A stretch of 64,000 nucleotides of DNA from Cordilura impudica (lineage: Eukaryota > Arthropoda > Insecta > Diptera > Scathophagidae). Below, one piece after another: positions 35,397 through 48,112 of this stretch. Within the stretch, counting starts at the first letter, position 1. Each line of letters starts with the position of its first letter. Made by a program: the position numbers and the translations under genes. Location: contig OY821518.1 in assembly GCA_963682025.1 (NCBI GenBank), positions 226,653,070-226,717,069 of the forward strand. The letters are read 5' to 3'. Under the pieces are notes generated by a model. It had not been told where the DNA came from. It saw nothing but the letters and a program-made list of their open reading frames with translations, and made no database searches.

Positions 35397-38085
35397 CACA
35401 GTGGAGCATTTTACGAGAAGGCGGTCAAAAATCTATAACTTTTGATTGGATTGGAACTTTGACATGCGGTTTTTTTTGTTTGGTAGGTGAGACTTTAGCC
35501 TTTAAGTTTTGCTATAAAACGTAATTCTCGACCGAAAATAAAAAAGTAACGGAGGGTTTAAAACACATTTTCATTTGTAGTTGAATTTTAGTACAAAAGT
35601 GAAGTGTTAAAAGGTAAAAAATGTTTTTTTTTAATATAATGTCTTATTTTTTCAGTAAATTTTACAACTAATACTTTTTAACAATTTTTTAAGTTAATTT
35701 TTTCAGAAAATGCCAAACTTTGGCCCCCGTCCTAATGTGCACAAGGGCCAAAGGTTGTTTTTTTTTTTTTTTTTTGAAAGATCCAGAGTTAAAATATTAT
35801 TTATTAAGCAGCGAACGTAAAAGTTACCTTATATTGGTTCAAGATAGAGAAGTTTCAATGAAAAACTCGTATGTTTTTGCTTTAGTTAAATTTTTTTTTA
35901 TTGTCTTTTTAAATATTTCTATATCAATTTTTATGGTAAATTTATGAAATATAACAATTTTTATTGTAAATTTACAAAATATATAAATTTTTAAATGACG
36001 ACATTTTTTTAACTATATAAAAAAAGTGTAACTTATTGTTAGTGTAATGAAAAAGTACTTTAAATCAACCAATTTTAGTAAAAATTTCTTCTATATAGCC
36101 TTGATTTTCATCTTCTAGAAGTTGTTTAGCTTCTTCGTCTAATTCAATAGAGGTAGTTTTCCATTTTTGACGAATGTTGGACATATATGGATCTGAAGTG
36201 CACAACAAAATAGTGATAAGGGGTTCATTAGTACAACAACTGGACATTTTCCTTGTGTTGTGCTCGCGAAAGAATCTGTAGTCCTTGTTCCTTTTTTTTT
36301 GCCCTTATTCAGATAGATCTCCTATTGGTAGCATATTGTTTTGAATTATTTGTTCCTCATGGTACAAAATTTTATGAACTGTGGATGGCATAAATCTCCA
36401 AGAGTATTTTTCATTATAAAGTATAGCTGTTTTATTGGCGTACTCTCCAAATTTTTTTGCATTTATCTTTCTGCTGCATGCTAGAACTTGTAATATGATT
36501 TTGAATCGTCTTATTAATTCATGATCTACACCTGTGATAGATGCTGCAGTTTCCCGATCGGAAAAAAATCTCCTTGCAGTATTTCCATCATTTGTGTTTC
36601 CTTCCCTTTGTTTTGGTTGGTCGATTACGAGGCCTAGATGTAGATATTTTTGTTGAATTTGATTTTTTTTTGCTTTCTTTTTTCCTCACTTTCTTTGTTT
36701 TTTTCACTGTTTCGCCTAACGGACCAAATTCCAAATAATAACCCAATTTAAGAATATGCTCCATGAAACGTATTCTACCATGAAGAGGGGACCTTCCAAG
36801 TTCGTAGGCTTCCTTAAAACTATCGTCTTCTGGTGGAGGTTGGCTTAATTGACTTGATGTCTTTTGGCATATAATGCAGCTTGACGTTGACTTTGTTCCA
36901 GTTAAAGCTTGTGCAACTTTTCCATCAATCATTTTGAGACACATTTTAAAATGTACTTCAATGTCTTGGTCATCAAATTTAAATATTACTGGTTGAAGTT
37001 TCTTAATTTGATCTTTTATTTTTTGAACTTCTTCAGTTATGACATCTTTGGTTTCCTTTTTGAATGCAAATATTATTGGTCTGCAATACTTTGTTGAAGA
37101 AGGATTTTCATTTTTCCATATATCAATTTTTGTTGCTCTACTAGTTGACGGCTCTATACCTATTTGCTAAGCGCAATGGAACGAAAGATACCATAAATAA
37201 ATTAGCATCTGATTAATTTTCGGCATTAAATTGCTTGTATTGTTTCTGACCAGAGGATCCATCACATCCCCATTTAGAAATTAAAGTAATGCTGCCATTA
37301 CCAATTTTTTTTAAATGATCAGTATCAAGCGTAATTAGCAATCGTACTGCAGTATGTTCAAGGAGATCTTGCAACTTTATTTCTGCTGATGTTGAAGTGA
37401 CACTAATAGCAGATTGTGAAGGTAAGCATTCTTTTTTGGCAGAAACTAAATCTCGATACTCTGGAAAAATCCCACAATTCTTTTCATTGGTTCGCTTCCG
37501 CAATTCCTTATATTGATTTTTGGTAAATTTCAAATCCAAAAATAGGGCGAACGCTTCTTCCGGCGTAAATTTCTTATCTTCAATGGGAATGCTTTTCAAA
37601 ATCCTCTTTGTGCGCCTTGGGCTCACTTCTACAATTTTTTCAATTATTTCAATTTTTTTTATTATTTTGGGTTGGTTGAATTTGGTGCAAAAATGAATCC
37701 TTAATAATTCTTTGAGAAATTTCTTCGCTGATATTCTCCAGCTTGCGCTTTCGAGATCTTTCACTACATCCGTCAATTGGTTTTGCTGGTCGACCCTTTT
37801 TTCCACTTTCGTTGGCAGTTGTAGATGCACTCTCAAAAATAAGTTCCTTTATTAACCAGTCTTGGTAACGTTTGTACATCTTTGCCTTGCTATGAGAGCA
37901 TTCAATGTACCGTCTTTTCAAATTCGATGCAAAATTAGTAATTTTTCCTTTGTGAATTTCAATGTCTTCTAGGTTATAATTCTTAAAGAAGTCGTTGCTC
38001 ATTACATCGTCTACATCAGGCATTGCACAAATTGTAATGAATAATAATTGTGGAAACATTATTATAAATACTCTTTCTTGCAATT
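35397..38085 (-). mobile_element. Transib-like (RAG1-related) DNA transposon, right end lost
   Basis: The left boundary is proposed at CACAGTGG (35397-35404), preceded by CGGCC, which fits Transib-type termini and 5-bp GC-rich target sites. The transposase remains occupy 36065-38083 on the minus strand. No matching terminus was found on the right; repeat A begins at about 38113. Confidence 0.55.
36065..38083 (-). pseudogene. Transib-like transposase (RAG1-core-related), several frameshifts and stops
   Basis: Order on the minus strand: DDVMSNDFFKNYNLEDIEIHK, KMYKRYQDWLIKEL, FTPEEAFALFLDLKFTKNQY and SKWGCDGSSGQKQYKQ (first Asp, codon 37261-37263). After a stop and frameshift come FMVSFVPLRL, KYCRPIIFAFKKETKD and CLKMIDGKVAQALTGTKSTS (second Asp, codon 36924-36926), then CIIC and LGRSPLHGRIRFMEHILKLG. 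The C-terminal part reads LPIGDLSE*GQKKRNKDYRF. In related proteins this stretch is LSEEAQEARNKD, matching RAG1 around its catalytic Glu; here that codon (36296-36298) encodes Lys. The pattern fits the DDE fold shared by RAG1 and Transib. The gene is dead. Family naming rests on memory of motifs. Confidence 0.65.
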
Positions 38086-38112
38086 ATGTAAAATAAAAAT
38101 TTTTATCTTTTA

Positions 38113-38662
38113 TTACCACTTTACTGTATTTTGCAAAAATATATACAAACAAAATTTGAGAAGAATCAGTGCAATATTTTTGTTTTTTGATAGATTTAAG
38201 TGAAGATCGGGAAGCAGCTCTGTATGGGGCCTATGACTAAGAGTTGCCCAATAGGGATCATTTTTGGACTACTGATTAATGGATGTAATATATACATACA
38301 AACCCAATTTGACTAAGATTTGTATGATAATTTGGATCTTATGGCAATATATGTTGATTTCATAGGGGTCATTTGTATGGGGGATAGGTCTGAACATGAA
38401 CCGATTCTCACCAATTTCAATAGCGTTCATCCCATGACCAAATTTCATCAAAATATGTTCATATTTGCGACCTGCAGTTTGATTACAAGCTTTACATGGA
38501 CACACAGACGGACGGACCGACGGACGTCGTTAAATCGAATCAGATAGTGATTCTGATTCGATCGGTATAATTAAAGATGGGTGTAGGTCAAATATTTTTG
38601 GTTGTTACAAACAGCAGCACAAAGTCATTATACCCAAACCGCATAGTGGTATAGGGTATAAA
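38113..38662 (-). repeat. Repeat A, minus-strand copy lacking its 3' end
   Basis: Runs from TGTATTTTGCAAAAATATAT to the hairpin end GTGGTATAGGGTATAA. It truncates the Transib-like element on its right. Confidence 0.8.
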
Positions 38663-40250
38663 AATATAATATTTTAGAGCGAAGACTTCCGTGAATCCCA
38701 TTGTTCGCTATCCCTGGAGTAGTCTTTTGATTTTATGGAAGTGCCATAATTTGTTCAAAATAGTCGTGGTGCAAAAACGAAGAGTTGTCTGGTTAGGAGT
38801 TTTATATCGTGGATGCAAGAAGGATTGTTACAGAAGAGTGTCGTGTTCAGAGAAGCTCAAAATTTTCAAAGAAATTTCTAATCTAGCAAGCCATTTGTTC
38901 TTGAAGTGAAGTGGCTCTATGAATATAACAAAGAGAGCCTCCACAAATGACTTCTTCTATTTTGAAGAAAACACGAACCGAAAAAATATTATTCGCCCAA
39001 ATCGATAAACCCGCGAAATTTAAATTGAAAATTCGCCTTTTAATTTGGGCACATTTTGATGTACGTACATATGTGTCATGTCTGTAAATAGCATTTTAAT
39101 TTTTTTAAGTTATGAGTAAAATAAAATGTAATAATTTTTTAACAATTTGCTGTCAGAGAAATTTTTGTTGAGTGTAGGAATGTTGATTTTTCCAATAATT
39201 TATTATGTGGTTGATTTTAGACAAAGCTTCTTTATTCATTCGTCTGTCCTTTTTTAAATGTATGTTCCATAATACTCATACTCTATGATGATTTTTTGGA
39301 GACTACATTTGTCTGATTGTCTATGCATGCTCTAACAATAGATCATAGTTTAGTATGGGGTGTGCATGGTCCAAATACATCACTGCTTTGTTAGTGTTAA
39401 ATGTGTACACATATGAATTTCCTCCTGTTAACAAACCATTGCCATGGTCATAGTACTTTCCTAGTAGACATAGTAACAACAGCAACAGAAAACAAACAGA
39501 AAAACATGTTTTGTTGTTGACAGCAATATTTTGTTTTGGTAAAAAGTACGCATAAATTCATAATTCCGATCAGATATTCGGTATTATGAATGTATGAATA
39601 CAAATTCAAATAATATGGTATGTAAGTGTCGTTGGCTACGAACGACATTTTAATAAACAACCGAACGTCAAATGTGTTAATTGGAAAATAACTGTGAATT
39701 ATGATCTTAATTTTCTGATATGACATGTAATGTTTTGTCTGCCAGTGGTTGTGTTGTTAACTTAAAAACAGGAGTTGAAGTTTTGACATTACCTAAATGA
39801 ACATGTAATCAAATTACATATGCGTGTGTGTATGCGTAAGTGTGTATACTCTATGTTGATGGCCTATACGGAATATCAATTTGATGTTGCACATAGAGAG
39901 CTGTGGAGTTCTGTGGTGGACATTCATACCAAATTAAGCCGTGGTTAGTTACTTAGTTTCGCTGTTGCTCAAATTTCAGTGAGAAATTAAAATTTTTATC
40001 GCCCACCAAATCGACTAAGCAATAACCTGAGAAATTCAAGCAATCAGGATCTTCAACACAAAGCCATATTTCTAAGTACAAACTATGTTTTATTAGATCT
40101 CGAAATAGTGTTATAAAATCAAAAGAGCTGTGATCATAATCTCTAGGAAAGTGCAAAGGGTGAAAAGTTGATGCAATAGCGACAGTATACAAATAAACTG
40201 AAGAGTACAAACAATCGTGCTGTTTACAATCGTGTGCTTCAAAAAATAAT
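38663..40250. other. No gene recognised
   Basis: Several short frames on both strands, none with a recognisable domain or splice structure. No named repeat. Confidence 0.5.
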
Positions 40251-40689
40251 GTATATATATGTATGTATAATTCGCGTCATTTGGAGTTCAAGAAGAACGA
40301 GTTTATTCGGTTGATATCCATGCCAGATATACAAGTTAGATCCTGCAGTTCTGGACTGCTGGATTTTTGGCTCTTTGGTAGGAAAATGATGGGCATTTAC
40401 GAAGGAAGCGTGATGCGGTTTCTTCCAGTTCTAAGTCCAGACAGTTAGACATTGTGTGGAAGTTTATGACAAACCCCATAATCAACGCAATCAAATTGTG
40501 TAACTGAATTCGAGTTATTCAAATGATCTTTTTGAACTTCTCGAGTTTATCAATATGGCCAAGTTTTTTTTAGGTTGGTAGTAGGGTCCAATTATTCTGT
40601 AATGTCGTTCGTTTTTGTAAGCAATTACAAGTGGATTTGGCGATATCAACAATACATGAATTTTTTGAACATATAACTTTCATTACATT

Positions 40690-42010
40690 TGTTTGCGGAT
40701 GGCCTTCGGTGACCAGGATAAATCGTAAAGAGTGCACAAAAAAGCAAATATCAAATCATGAACACTTCAAGGGACTCACTGATGCTGGTGACATTTCAAA
40801 GTGATCAGTCAACACCATTTTAAAATATATTTTGCGCCTCCAAATCATCAAATCTTTTTTCAAAAAGAGAGGAACAGTAGAAAAAGTAAAAAATTATAGT
40901 CGGTATAGACTGACTATGCGATACACTATACCCCGCATTTAGAGAATTGGTCTTAGGTCCAACTAATTGGATATAGAAAATAACCATAAAACAAATAGGA
41001 GTGGAATTTTTATTATTTTCTTTGCCTGCAATTCTAAAAGAGTTCATATAGTCTGTTATATTTATATGGTGATACATATAACTACTAACCAAATTGAGAA
41101 AAATCTATGCAATATTTTTGATTTTTATAGGTTTAAATGAAGATCGAGAAGCACCTTCATGTGGCGGGCTAAGACTAAGAATTGTCCTACTGAGTTTATT
41201 TTTTGGACTTCTGAGTAATGGATGTAATAAACACACACAAACCCAATTACACTGAGATCTATATGATAATTTATGTAATCATAAGTCTATCTGATAGGTA
41301 TTATTTGTATGGGGAGTAGGTGAGAATATTCACAAATTTTCACCAATTTCAACACAATTCATCCTATAGCTTATATAGCAAGTTTCGTTGACATGCATTC
41401 ATATTTGCGACCTGTAGTTTGATTACACTACAGACAGACGGACAGACCGACGGACGGACATCCAAAAATCGGCTTCGAAAGGGATTCTGAGTCGATCGCT
41501 ATAACAAAAGATGGGTCTAGGTCAAATAATTTTGGTAGTTACAAGCATCAGCACAGGGATACAAAATTTCTGGACCTATGCTTCCTGACTGCCACAATGA
41601 GATGAATCGTATCATTAAGAGCTTTGAGAGTTAGGTCTATGTCTACGACTCCGAAACAAATAACCAATAAAGTGAATACCGTTTAAAGACCATAAAGATC
41701 ATCTCAAAGTCGTTCAGAAATTAAAGTCGTGTTAATAGTTTTCTTCGGTTATCATGGTGGTATATGCCATTTTTGTGAAGCAATTTTCAAAATGAGACCA
41801 GAATTATAGCTAGACAACTTTTGGACCCATTGAATCTTAACACAAAATTTGACTCATTTCGTTCCACAAACCTCAGATTTAGCATCGAGTGACTTCTGGC
41901 TATTCAATAAATTCAAAAGACCAATCCGGAGGCACAGTTTTCAATCGGTTGAGGAAAGTAAAAATAAGTAGCTGCATTCTGCAAATCGACTTTAACAACT
42001 ATTTACAAAA
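40690..42010 (+). pseudogene. mariner transposase remains, interrupted by repeat A
   Basis: The left part (about 40690-40880) reads HEHFKGLTDAGDISK, SVNTILKYILRLQI, similar to the mariner helix-turn-helix region. The right part (41573-42010) reads VYVYDSETNNQ, EYRLKTIKIISKSFRN, FFGYHGGI, QTSDLASSDFWLFNKFKRPI and HSFQSVEES. These follow the mariner catalytic domain, with YD.ET..QS, the linker, then the PDLAP.DF-type third-Asp motif. The middle is replaced by a repeat A copy (40886-41560). Multiple stops and frameshifts are present. The right half is much the firmer identification. Confidence 0.65.
40886..41560 (-). repeat. Repeat A, minus-strand copy inside mariner remains
   Basis: Starts AAAATTATAGTCGGTATAGA and ends near the TTTTGGTAGTTACAAGCATC equivalent. 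The terminal palindrome is degenerate here. Confidence 0.75.
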
Positions 42011-42017
42011 AAAAAGA

Positions 42018-42822
42018 AAAAAAGAAGTAAGAAAATTATAGTCGGTCTACACCGACTATACGATACCCTATACCATGCGTTTAGAGACACTATATCTCAG
42101 GCCCAACTAACTGGATATAGAAAATAAGCATAAACCAAATTTGAGTGGGATTTTTATTAATTTTTTCGGCTGCAGATATGAAAAAGTTCATGCTATATCT
42201 ATATGGGAACTAGGCCCAAAAATGGACCGATCCTGACCATGTTTGGTAAAGTCTCTTGTATTTTGCAAAAATATATACAAACAAATTTGAGAAGAATCAG
42301 TGCAATATTTTTGTTTTTTGATAGATTTAAGTAAAGATCGGGAAGCAGCCCTATGTGGGGCCTATGGCTAAGAATTGTCCAATAGTGATCATTTTTGGAC
42401 TACTGATTAAAGGATGTAATATATACATACAAACCAAATTTGACTAAGATTTGTATGGTAATTTGGATCTTATGGCAATATATGTTGATTTCATAGGGGT
42501 CATTTGAATGGGGCTAGGTCTGAACATGGATCGATTCTCACCAATTTCAATAACGTTCATCCCATGGCCGATGAAAGATCAAATACCAAATTTCATCAAA
42601 ATATATTCTTATTTGCGACCTGCAGTTTGATTACAACTTTACATGGACACACAGACGGACGGTCGGACGGACAGACGGACGGACATCGTTAAATCGAATC
42701 AAATAGTGATTCTGATTCGATCGGTATAATTAAAGATGGGTGTAGGTCAAATATTTTTGGTTGCTACAAACAGCAGCACAAAGTCATTATACCCAAACCA
42801 CATAGTGGTATAGGATATAAAA
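42018..42822 (-). repeat. Repeat A, nearly full-length minus-strand copy
   Basis: From GTAAGAAAATTATAGTCGG (42027 on) to GTGGTATAGGATATAAAAAC at 42822. It follows the mariner remains directly. It includes both terminal palindromic features and the GGACGGAC block at 42654-42690. Confidence 0.85.
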
Positions 42823-43180
42823 ACAAAACAGAGTAAAAGAGTAAGAGCATAACAAGATATCGATGAATCATTCCTTCGTATGTACAAAAAAAAAAAAACA
42901 AAACAGAAACAACAAGCAAACAAAAATGTGTATATATTCGTCACTGATACATATCTATATGCACATGTTCTGTTACGTACAAATATTTTTCGCCATTTTG
43001 AGTTTTTTATATGAAATTTCATAAATTTTTTAGAGGTGTCACCACATTTTCATTTCGTTTCATTTCATTTATTCATTTAATGGAATACAAGAGTTCCTTA
43101 CAGACTATAACTTAAATTAAAAATTAATACATAAATTAAATAAATATGTCTGATTTTATAAATTTAATAACTCAAATGCC

Positions 43181-43525
43181 GGTTTTCTCAATGTATCGTC
43201 AAACTGCCTGTTACTTAACCAGGACATAAATTTATTGGACCGATAAACTGCCGGTTAACAATTTTGGTTTTCTCAATGTACCGACAAAAACATTAATTTC
43301 AGTTGGCACTACTCTCAAAATACGTATGAAAGTTGGGAGAATTATTTTCAGTTGGCAATGCCTCTCAAATTTGACATGAAAGTTGGAAGAATAATTTATC
43401 TGTACGATAAATAAATAATTAGCAGATGAGTGCCGGTTAGAAAATAGAAGCAAACCAGACATTGAGAAAACCAAATTTGTTTAATTGGCAGTTTCTCGTT
43501 GGGATAAAAGATAATCGCCTATTGA
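43181..43525. mobile_element. Possible small inverted-repeat element in the jockey 3' region
   Basis: GGTTTTCTCAATGT at about 43184 and again at 43266 is mirrored by ACATTGAGAAAACC at about 43461, with a further ATTGAGAAAAG at 43521. AGTTGG(C/A)A..CTCTCAAA blocks are repeated internally. Boundaries are not certain. Confidence 0.45.
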
Positions 43526-44469
43526 GAAAAGGGGCAAAAGAGTAACAGCTTAAACTTTCTTCTGAAGTGCAAAATTCAATAGTGCGATTTAAATTTTTTT
43601 AACGGCCATTTCATTTATGTTATTGAGATCATTACAAGCACGATTTCACGTACTGTTTATTGCATAATTAGTGCGATGGTACGATATATTAAATATATTA
43701 TGATTATTACGTAACATTCTAGGAGGGACATAAAAAGATATCTGCGAGAGCAGGTCATGACAATCAATACCATGAAATCTACGCCTATATTCTAAAGTCT
43801 CAAGACCAAGAGACAAGCCTCTTGCTTCATATGAGGGTAATGGATCAACAAAGTTAATTGAGAGAGAGCGTATTTAAGAAATACACGTTACACTCGCTCA
43901 ATGCGAGAGATGTGTTTTCCACAACGTGGACTCCACACGACAGCAGCATACTCTACTTTAGATCTAACATAAGATGTGTAGATCGAATTTAATGTATTAG
44001 GATCAGAAAAGTCAGAGCAATTTCGCCTAATAAATGCAAGGACTTTATATGCTTTCGGTACAACGTAATTTATATGGGGAATGAAAGACATTGTAGAGTC
44101 AAAAACAACTCCCAGATCAGTCACTATGTCAACAAAAGTTAAATTGTGACCACCCAAAATAAAACAAGACGGAATCGGATTGCTAGATCTAGAGAAAGAG
44201 ACATGACGACATTTTGAAAGACTTAAAATCAGATTATTAACCAAACACCAGTCTTGAAGATTATTTACATCATTTTGTTAGTTATATATATCAATAAAGG
44301 AGGATATCTGACAGAATATTTTTAAACATCAGCATAAAGAAAGAAGCGTGCCAAAGTAAAACACTTAGAGACATCACTTATAAAAAAATTAAACAAAAGC
44401 GGATCCAAGACACTACCATGAGGAACACCTGAGGCTTGAACATATGGTATCGATTCAAAATCTTCAACT

Positions 44470-45136
44470 CTGTGGTTTTCTGGAATAACCGCGTATGTCC
44501 ATTTTTGTCAGTTTTGAGTTAACAACGCCAAATATATTAATTTTTAACGCTCTTTACATGTGTTCAATTTTTTTTTTAAAGTAACGACGTAACTTAAATG
44601 TTTTTTTAATTAATTTGCAGCACTAACGACGTATGTCAACCTACGTTTGATCGCTGACATATTATTTTCTCAGAAAACGACACAAGTGCAAAATAATTTT
44701 GGATTAGTTTTCAGTTTATAACCACTTATAAAAACTTCTGTGTTTATTTCTGTTATTTTTTGTCACTATTATTTTTGATACGTTGTTATATTCTCATCCT
44801 AAGTCCCGTTAACTTTTTGTTGACGAACAAAAAATCCATTTTTCAAGCAACAACAACTTATGTTTTCATGGGTGGTTGCAATGGTAGTTTTCTTTTTCAA
44901 AGAAAACGACGTTTGTCAACATAAGTTGTTTTAAGTGTAATTTACATATCGTTTTTCTCGTCCTTCTCTAGGATCTATTCCTCTTAATATTTTTGACTCA
45001 AAATTTTATATAAAGTATTTATTGCCCATATCTACAGGACTGTAGATATCGAGCCCATAATTTCAAATATAACGTTTTTTCGCTGCCCTGAACATTTTGA
45101 TTTTATGACATACGCGGTTATTCTAGAAAACCACAG
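44470..45136. mobile_element. Non-autonomous DNA transposon, 4-bp target duplication (AACT), copy 2
   Basis: Flanked by AACT at 44466-44469 and 45137-45140. The ends are CTGTGGTTTTCT(G/A)GAATAAC and its reverse complement. Its body matches 420-1190. Excision with one AACT restores the interrupted RT frame exactly, which fixes the boundaries. No open frame was seen. Confidence 0.92.
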
Positions 45137-45714
45137 AACTAACATGCTGCAAATTCTATTATATAGGTATGATCTTAGCCACATAAGAAAGTTAGAATGC
45201 AATCCCATTGCATGGAACTTATAGTACAGAATACTATGAGACAGCCTGTCAAAGGCTTTAGAAAAGTCAATTTGACTACCGTGTTCCAGTGCAAATATGC
45301 AATACTCACTGAAAACAATTAAGTTGGTCGTAGTAGACCTCCCAGAGAAGAATCCATGCTGATAAGGAGAAATAATAGATTTTGAAAGGAAAAATAATTT
45401 TTTATAAATAACATGTTCAAAAACTTTAGAAACACATGATACTTTACATATCGGCCTATAACTAGTAACTTCATCTCTATTACCATTTTTAAAAACTGGA
45501 GTAATGGTCGTTGATTTCTACTTGTCAATGAAGATTCTTTCTTTTAATGATAAATTAAAAATATATTTAAATATTTATATATATTTATTTTATTTATATA
45601 TATTTATTTTATATATATTTTAGGCCATATCTTGGCACAATGACGCCCAATTTACTCTATTTCCAATACCAACCTGCTCGAAATAATGACCAACAACATT
45701 ACCCTTTCTTTACC

Positions 45715-45830
45715 CAGGTAGAAAAGTTTATTTTGTGATTGAGCGTGATTTCAACAGACAGACGGATTTCGACTAAAGTTGTTATAAGGACAAAAACATA
45801 TATACTTTATGCGGTCGAAAATTAATTTCA
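45715..45830 (-). repeat. Repeat B-like fragment
   Basis: Contains ACAGACAGACGGATTTCGAC, TTGTTATAAGGACAA and ATATACTTTATGCGGTCGAA, the reverse of the repeat B order. Short and diverged. An AT microsatellite lies just left (45560-45625). Confidence 0.5.
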
Positions 45831-46889
45831 CAATGCGCTATAAACGGAAGGATAAACTAATATATGCCCTCTTTGCAGTGGTGGTAAAGTGTATCCAAAT
45901 ATGTTTAATTTCCAAATCATATTTATCTTCAAACTTTTGGAGCATATTTCTATTATATGAGCGTATTGAGTGTATGCAGTTATAGAGTGCGTAGTGTGAG
46001 TTAGTAGTATTTCGTAAATAATTTTTAATAACACAAAAATTTTGAACTGATAATCAATATTTTCATTTACAACATACTCGTAAAACCAACTTTAATCATT
46101 CCTACATACGATGTGTGTAGCAATAAATAACTTTTTGGTTTATGGGAATTTTTATTAAAGTAAATGTCATTTATTTGAATAGTGAACAAAATACTCGTAT
46201 TTTGCAATTACTTTTATGTTGAACTGATAAGATGGCCACAATGTGTTAAGTAAATACAGTGAAATGTTCTGTTTTTGGAATGAAGATTGGTGAAAAACTA
46301 TATTTTTTAAATATTTATTAAAATGTGTCATTGAAAGTATTAATTCTCAAAATGTAACATTCAATTAGGAAATAAAAAAAATCTCTAAAATGTATTTTAA
46401 TTACCGAAGTACCATAAACGTATTAAATAACTTTTAAACTTTCTTAAACATATATCGTGGTGCATAAAAACAATAATTTTCACTCATAAACTTTGGTACA
46501 TAAATATAAAAAGGGCTTCGTTTTTGATATTAAATGCATAAGAAAATAATTTAAATATACCATAATTTCGATGGCCAGCCAAGGGAGGTTAGACATTGTA
46601 GTAAACATTCCTTTATTTTAGATGTTGATTTGTGTGATGAAATGATGACATGTCGTGAAAATAATCCAACCAAATTTATGTTTTAGCACATGGTGTTTCG
46701 ATCTCATATGTTGACTTTTAATTACTTGTCATTTGATGAGTAGAAAACCGACATGACAATTGAAAAATCAAGTTGAATACACCATTACTAAAAGCTTTTT
46801 AAACTTCAGAAATTAATATGGATATTAAGAATGTTGCACCACATTTGGGCAACCACATTTTATGGAAATAAAGTTGAGAATTTTAAAAT
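45831..46889. other. No gene recognised
   Basis: AT-rich sequence with short frames only. The repeat A copy begins at about 46890. Confidence 0.5.
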
Positions 46890-47482
46890 ACATACTGAAA
46901 AATTTAATGAATTAATGAATATATTTTGATGATATTGAGTTTATAAACGTTTATAGACCATAGGACGAAAGCTTTTGAAATTGATTAAAATCGGGGCATG
47001 ACTAAGGCCCCATAAAAATAACCCTTATCAGACCAAATAAAATGGTCGTAAGATAGAGATTATTGTATACATATCAATAAAATTTGGTGTAGGTGTGTCT
47101 ATTATACCGACTAATCGGTGGTCCATGTAGGAAATTTTTTTTCATAGTCCCCATAAAAAGCTGGTTTCCGATCTTCACTAAAATCCATAACAAATCAAAA
47201 GACATTACCTGAATTTTTTTCAAATTTGGTTTATATATGATATCGAGAAAAGTAAGTGACTTTATCAAACATGATCATGATGGGTCCATTTTTTGACCTA
47301 GTCTTCATATAAAATTAAAATTACATATGCATTTTTTACATCTGCACGCCACAAATTGATAACAATAACACTAAAATTTTATGTATATTTATTTTTTATA
47401 TGCAGATATTGCGTCAGAAAACTAGGATTCCAGACTTTCTCTCGAAATGCATGGTATAGAGTATTGTATAGTAGGTCTAGAC
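46890..47482 (+). repeat. Repeat A, diverged copy split by a hAT element
   Basis: The body is recognisable from AATATATTTTGATGATATTG onward. It breaks at GGTCTAGAC, part of the terminal palindrome, where the hAT element is inserted. The tail resumes at 50807-50835 (GGAGTATAATTTAG). Confidence 0.7.
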
Positions 47483-47736
47483 TAGGGCTTCCAATCCCGG
47501 AGAGAATTTCCGATCCCGGGATTTCGGGATTAAGTTTTATAAATCCCGGGATTGATCCCGGGATTAACTTCCTCTGCTAAAAAAAATTAATATAAAGTAA
47601 AAACAAATAAATTCAATAATTTTTTTTTTAAATAAATTATAAAATTAAGTTATTTTTATTTAATTAAATAAACACATAAACACAAAGTAATTCATTACGT
47701 ACAATAAAAAAAAATGGAGATAAAATTAAATGAGTA

Positions 47737-47999
47737 CTGGAGCGCAGTTATGAAACGTGATAGAGTAACTATCACAGTTCTTGCACAACAAATTACTGTT
47801 ACACCTAAACAGCTATCACAGCAAAATTATAACCAAATAATTGTGACACCAAAAACACAAATTATAACCAAATAATTGTGACACCAAAAACACAATTATT
47901 TGGTTATAATTTTGCTGTGATAGCTGTTTAAGTGTCACAGTAATTTGCTATGGTAAAACCGTGATAGTCATACTATCACGTTTCATAATTCCGCTCCAG
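47737..47999. mobile_element. Small foldback/MITE-like element inside the hAT
   Basis: The left half from CTGGAGCGCAGTTATGAAAC pairs almost throughout with the right half ending CATAATTCCGCTCCAG. The arms are about 110 bp, around a duplicated CAAATTATAACCAAATAATT-type block near 47829-47900. The target duplication is not clear (flanks AGTA and CTTA). Confidence 0.75.
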
Positions 48000-48112
48000 C
48001 TTACAAAATAACAAATAGTGATTAAACATTGATTTATTGTTTAATTTGTTATTATGAAACTTTGATTAAGCTTTTGTTTTTGTTGTTGAAAGTGGCATCT
48101 AAGGAAACAGAG

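Larger units (their letters stand above)
43045..45590 (-). pseudogene. Jockey-type non-LTR retrotransposon (RT and 3' end)
   Basis: On the minus strand: TITPVFKNGNRDEVTSYRPI, ISPYQHGFFSGRSTTTNL, motif A QIDFSKAFDRLSH, then NRICSML. A 667-bp element (44470-45136) interrupts. Removing it with one AACT copy restores NRICSMLVEDFESIPYVQAS followed by motif B GVPHGSVLDPLLFN. Next come FLYADV, a frame break, and 43888-44244 with LGVVFDSTMSFIPHI and SYVRSKVEYAAVVWSP. The 3' UTR ends in a TGAAA-rich tail at 43045-43075. At least two stops or frameshifts exist besides the insertion. The RT drives target-primed integration in intact relatives. Confidence 0.85.

Noticed and set aside
36065..38083. Host RAG1-like gene
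   Set aside because: Multiple stops and frameshifts, loss of the presumed catalytic Glu, and a transposon-like terminus indicate a dead mobile element.
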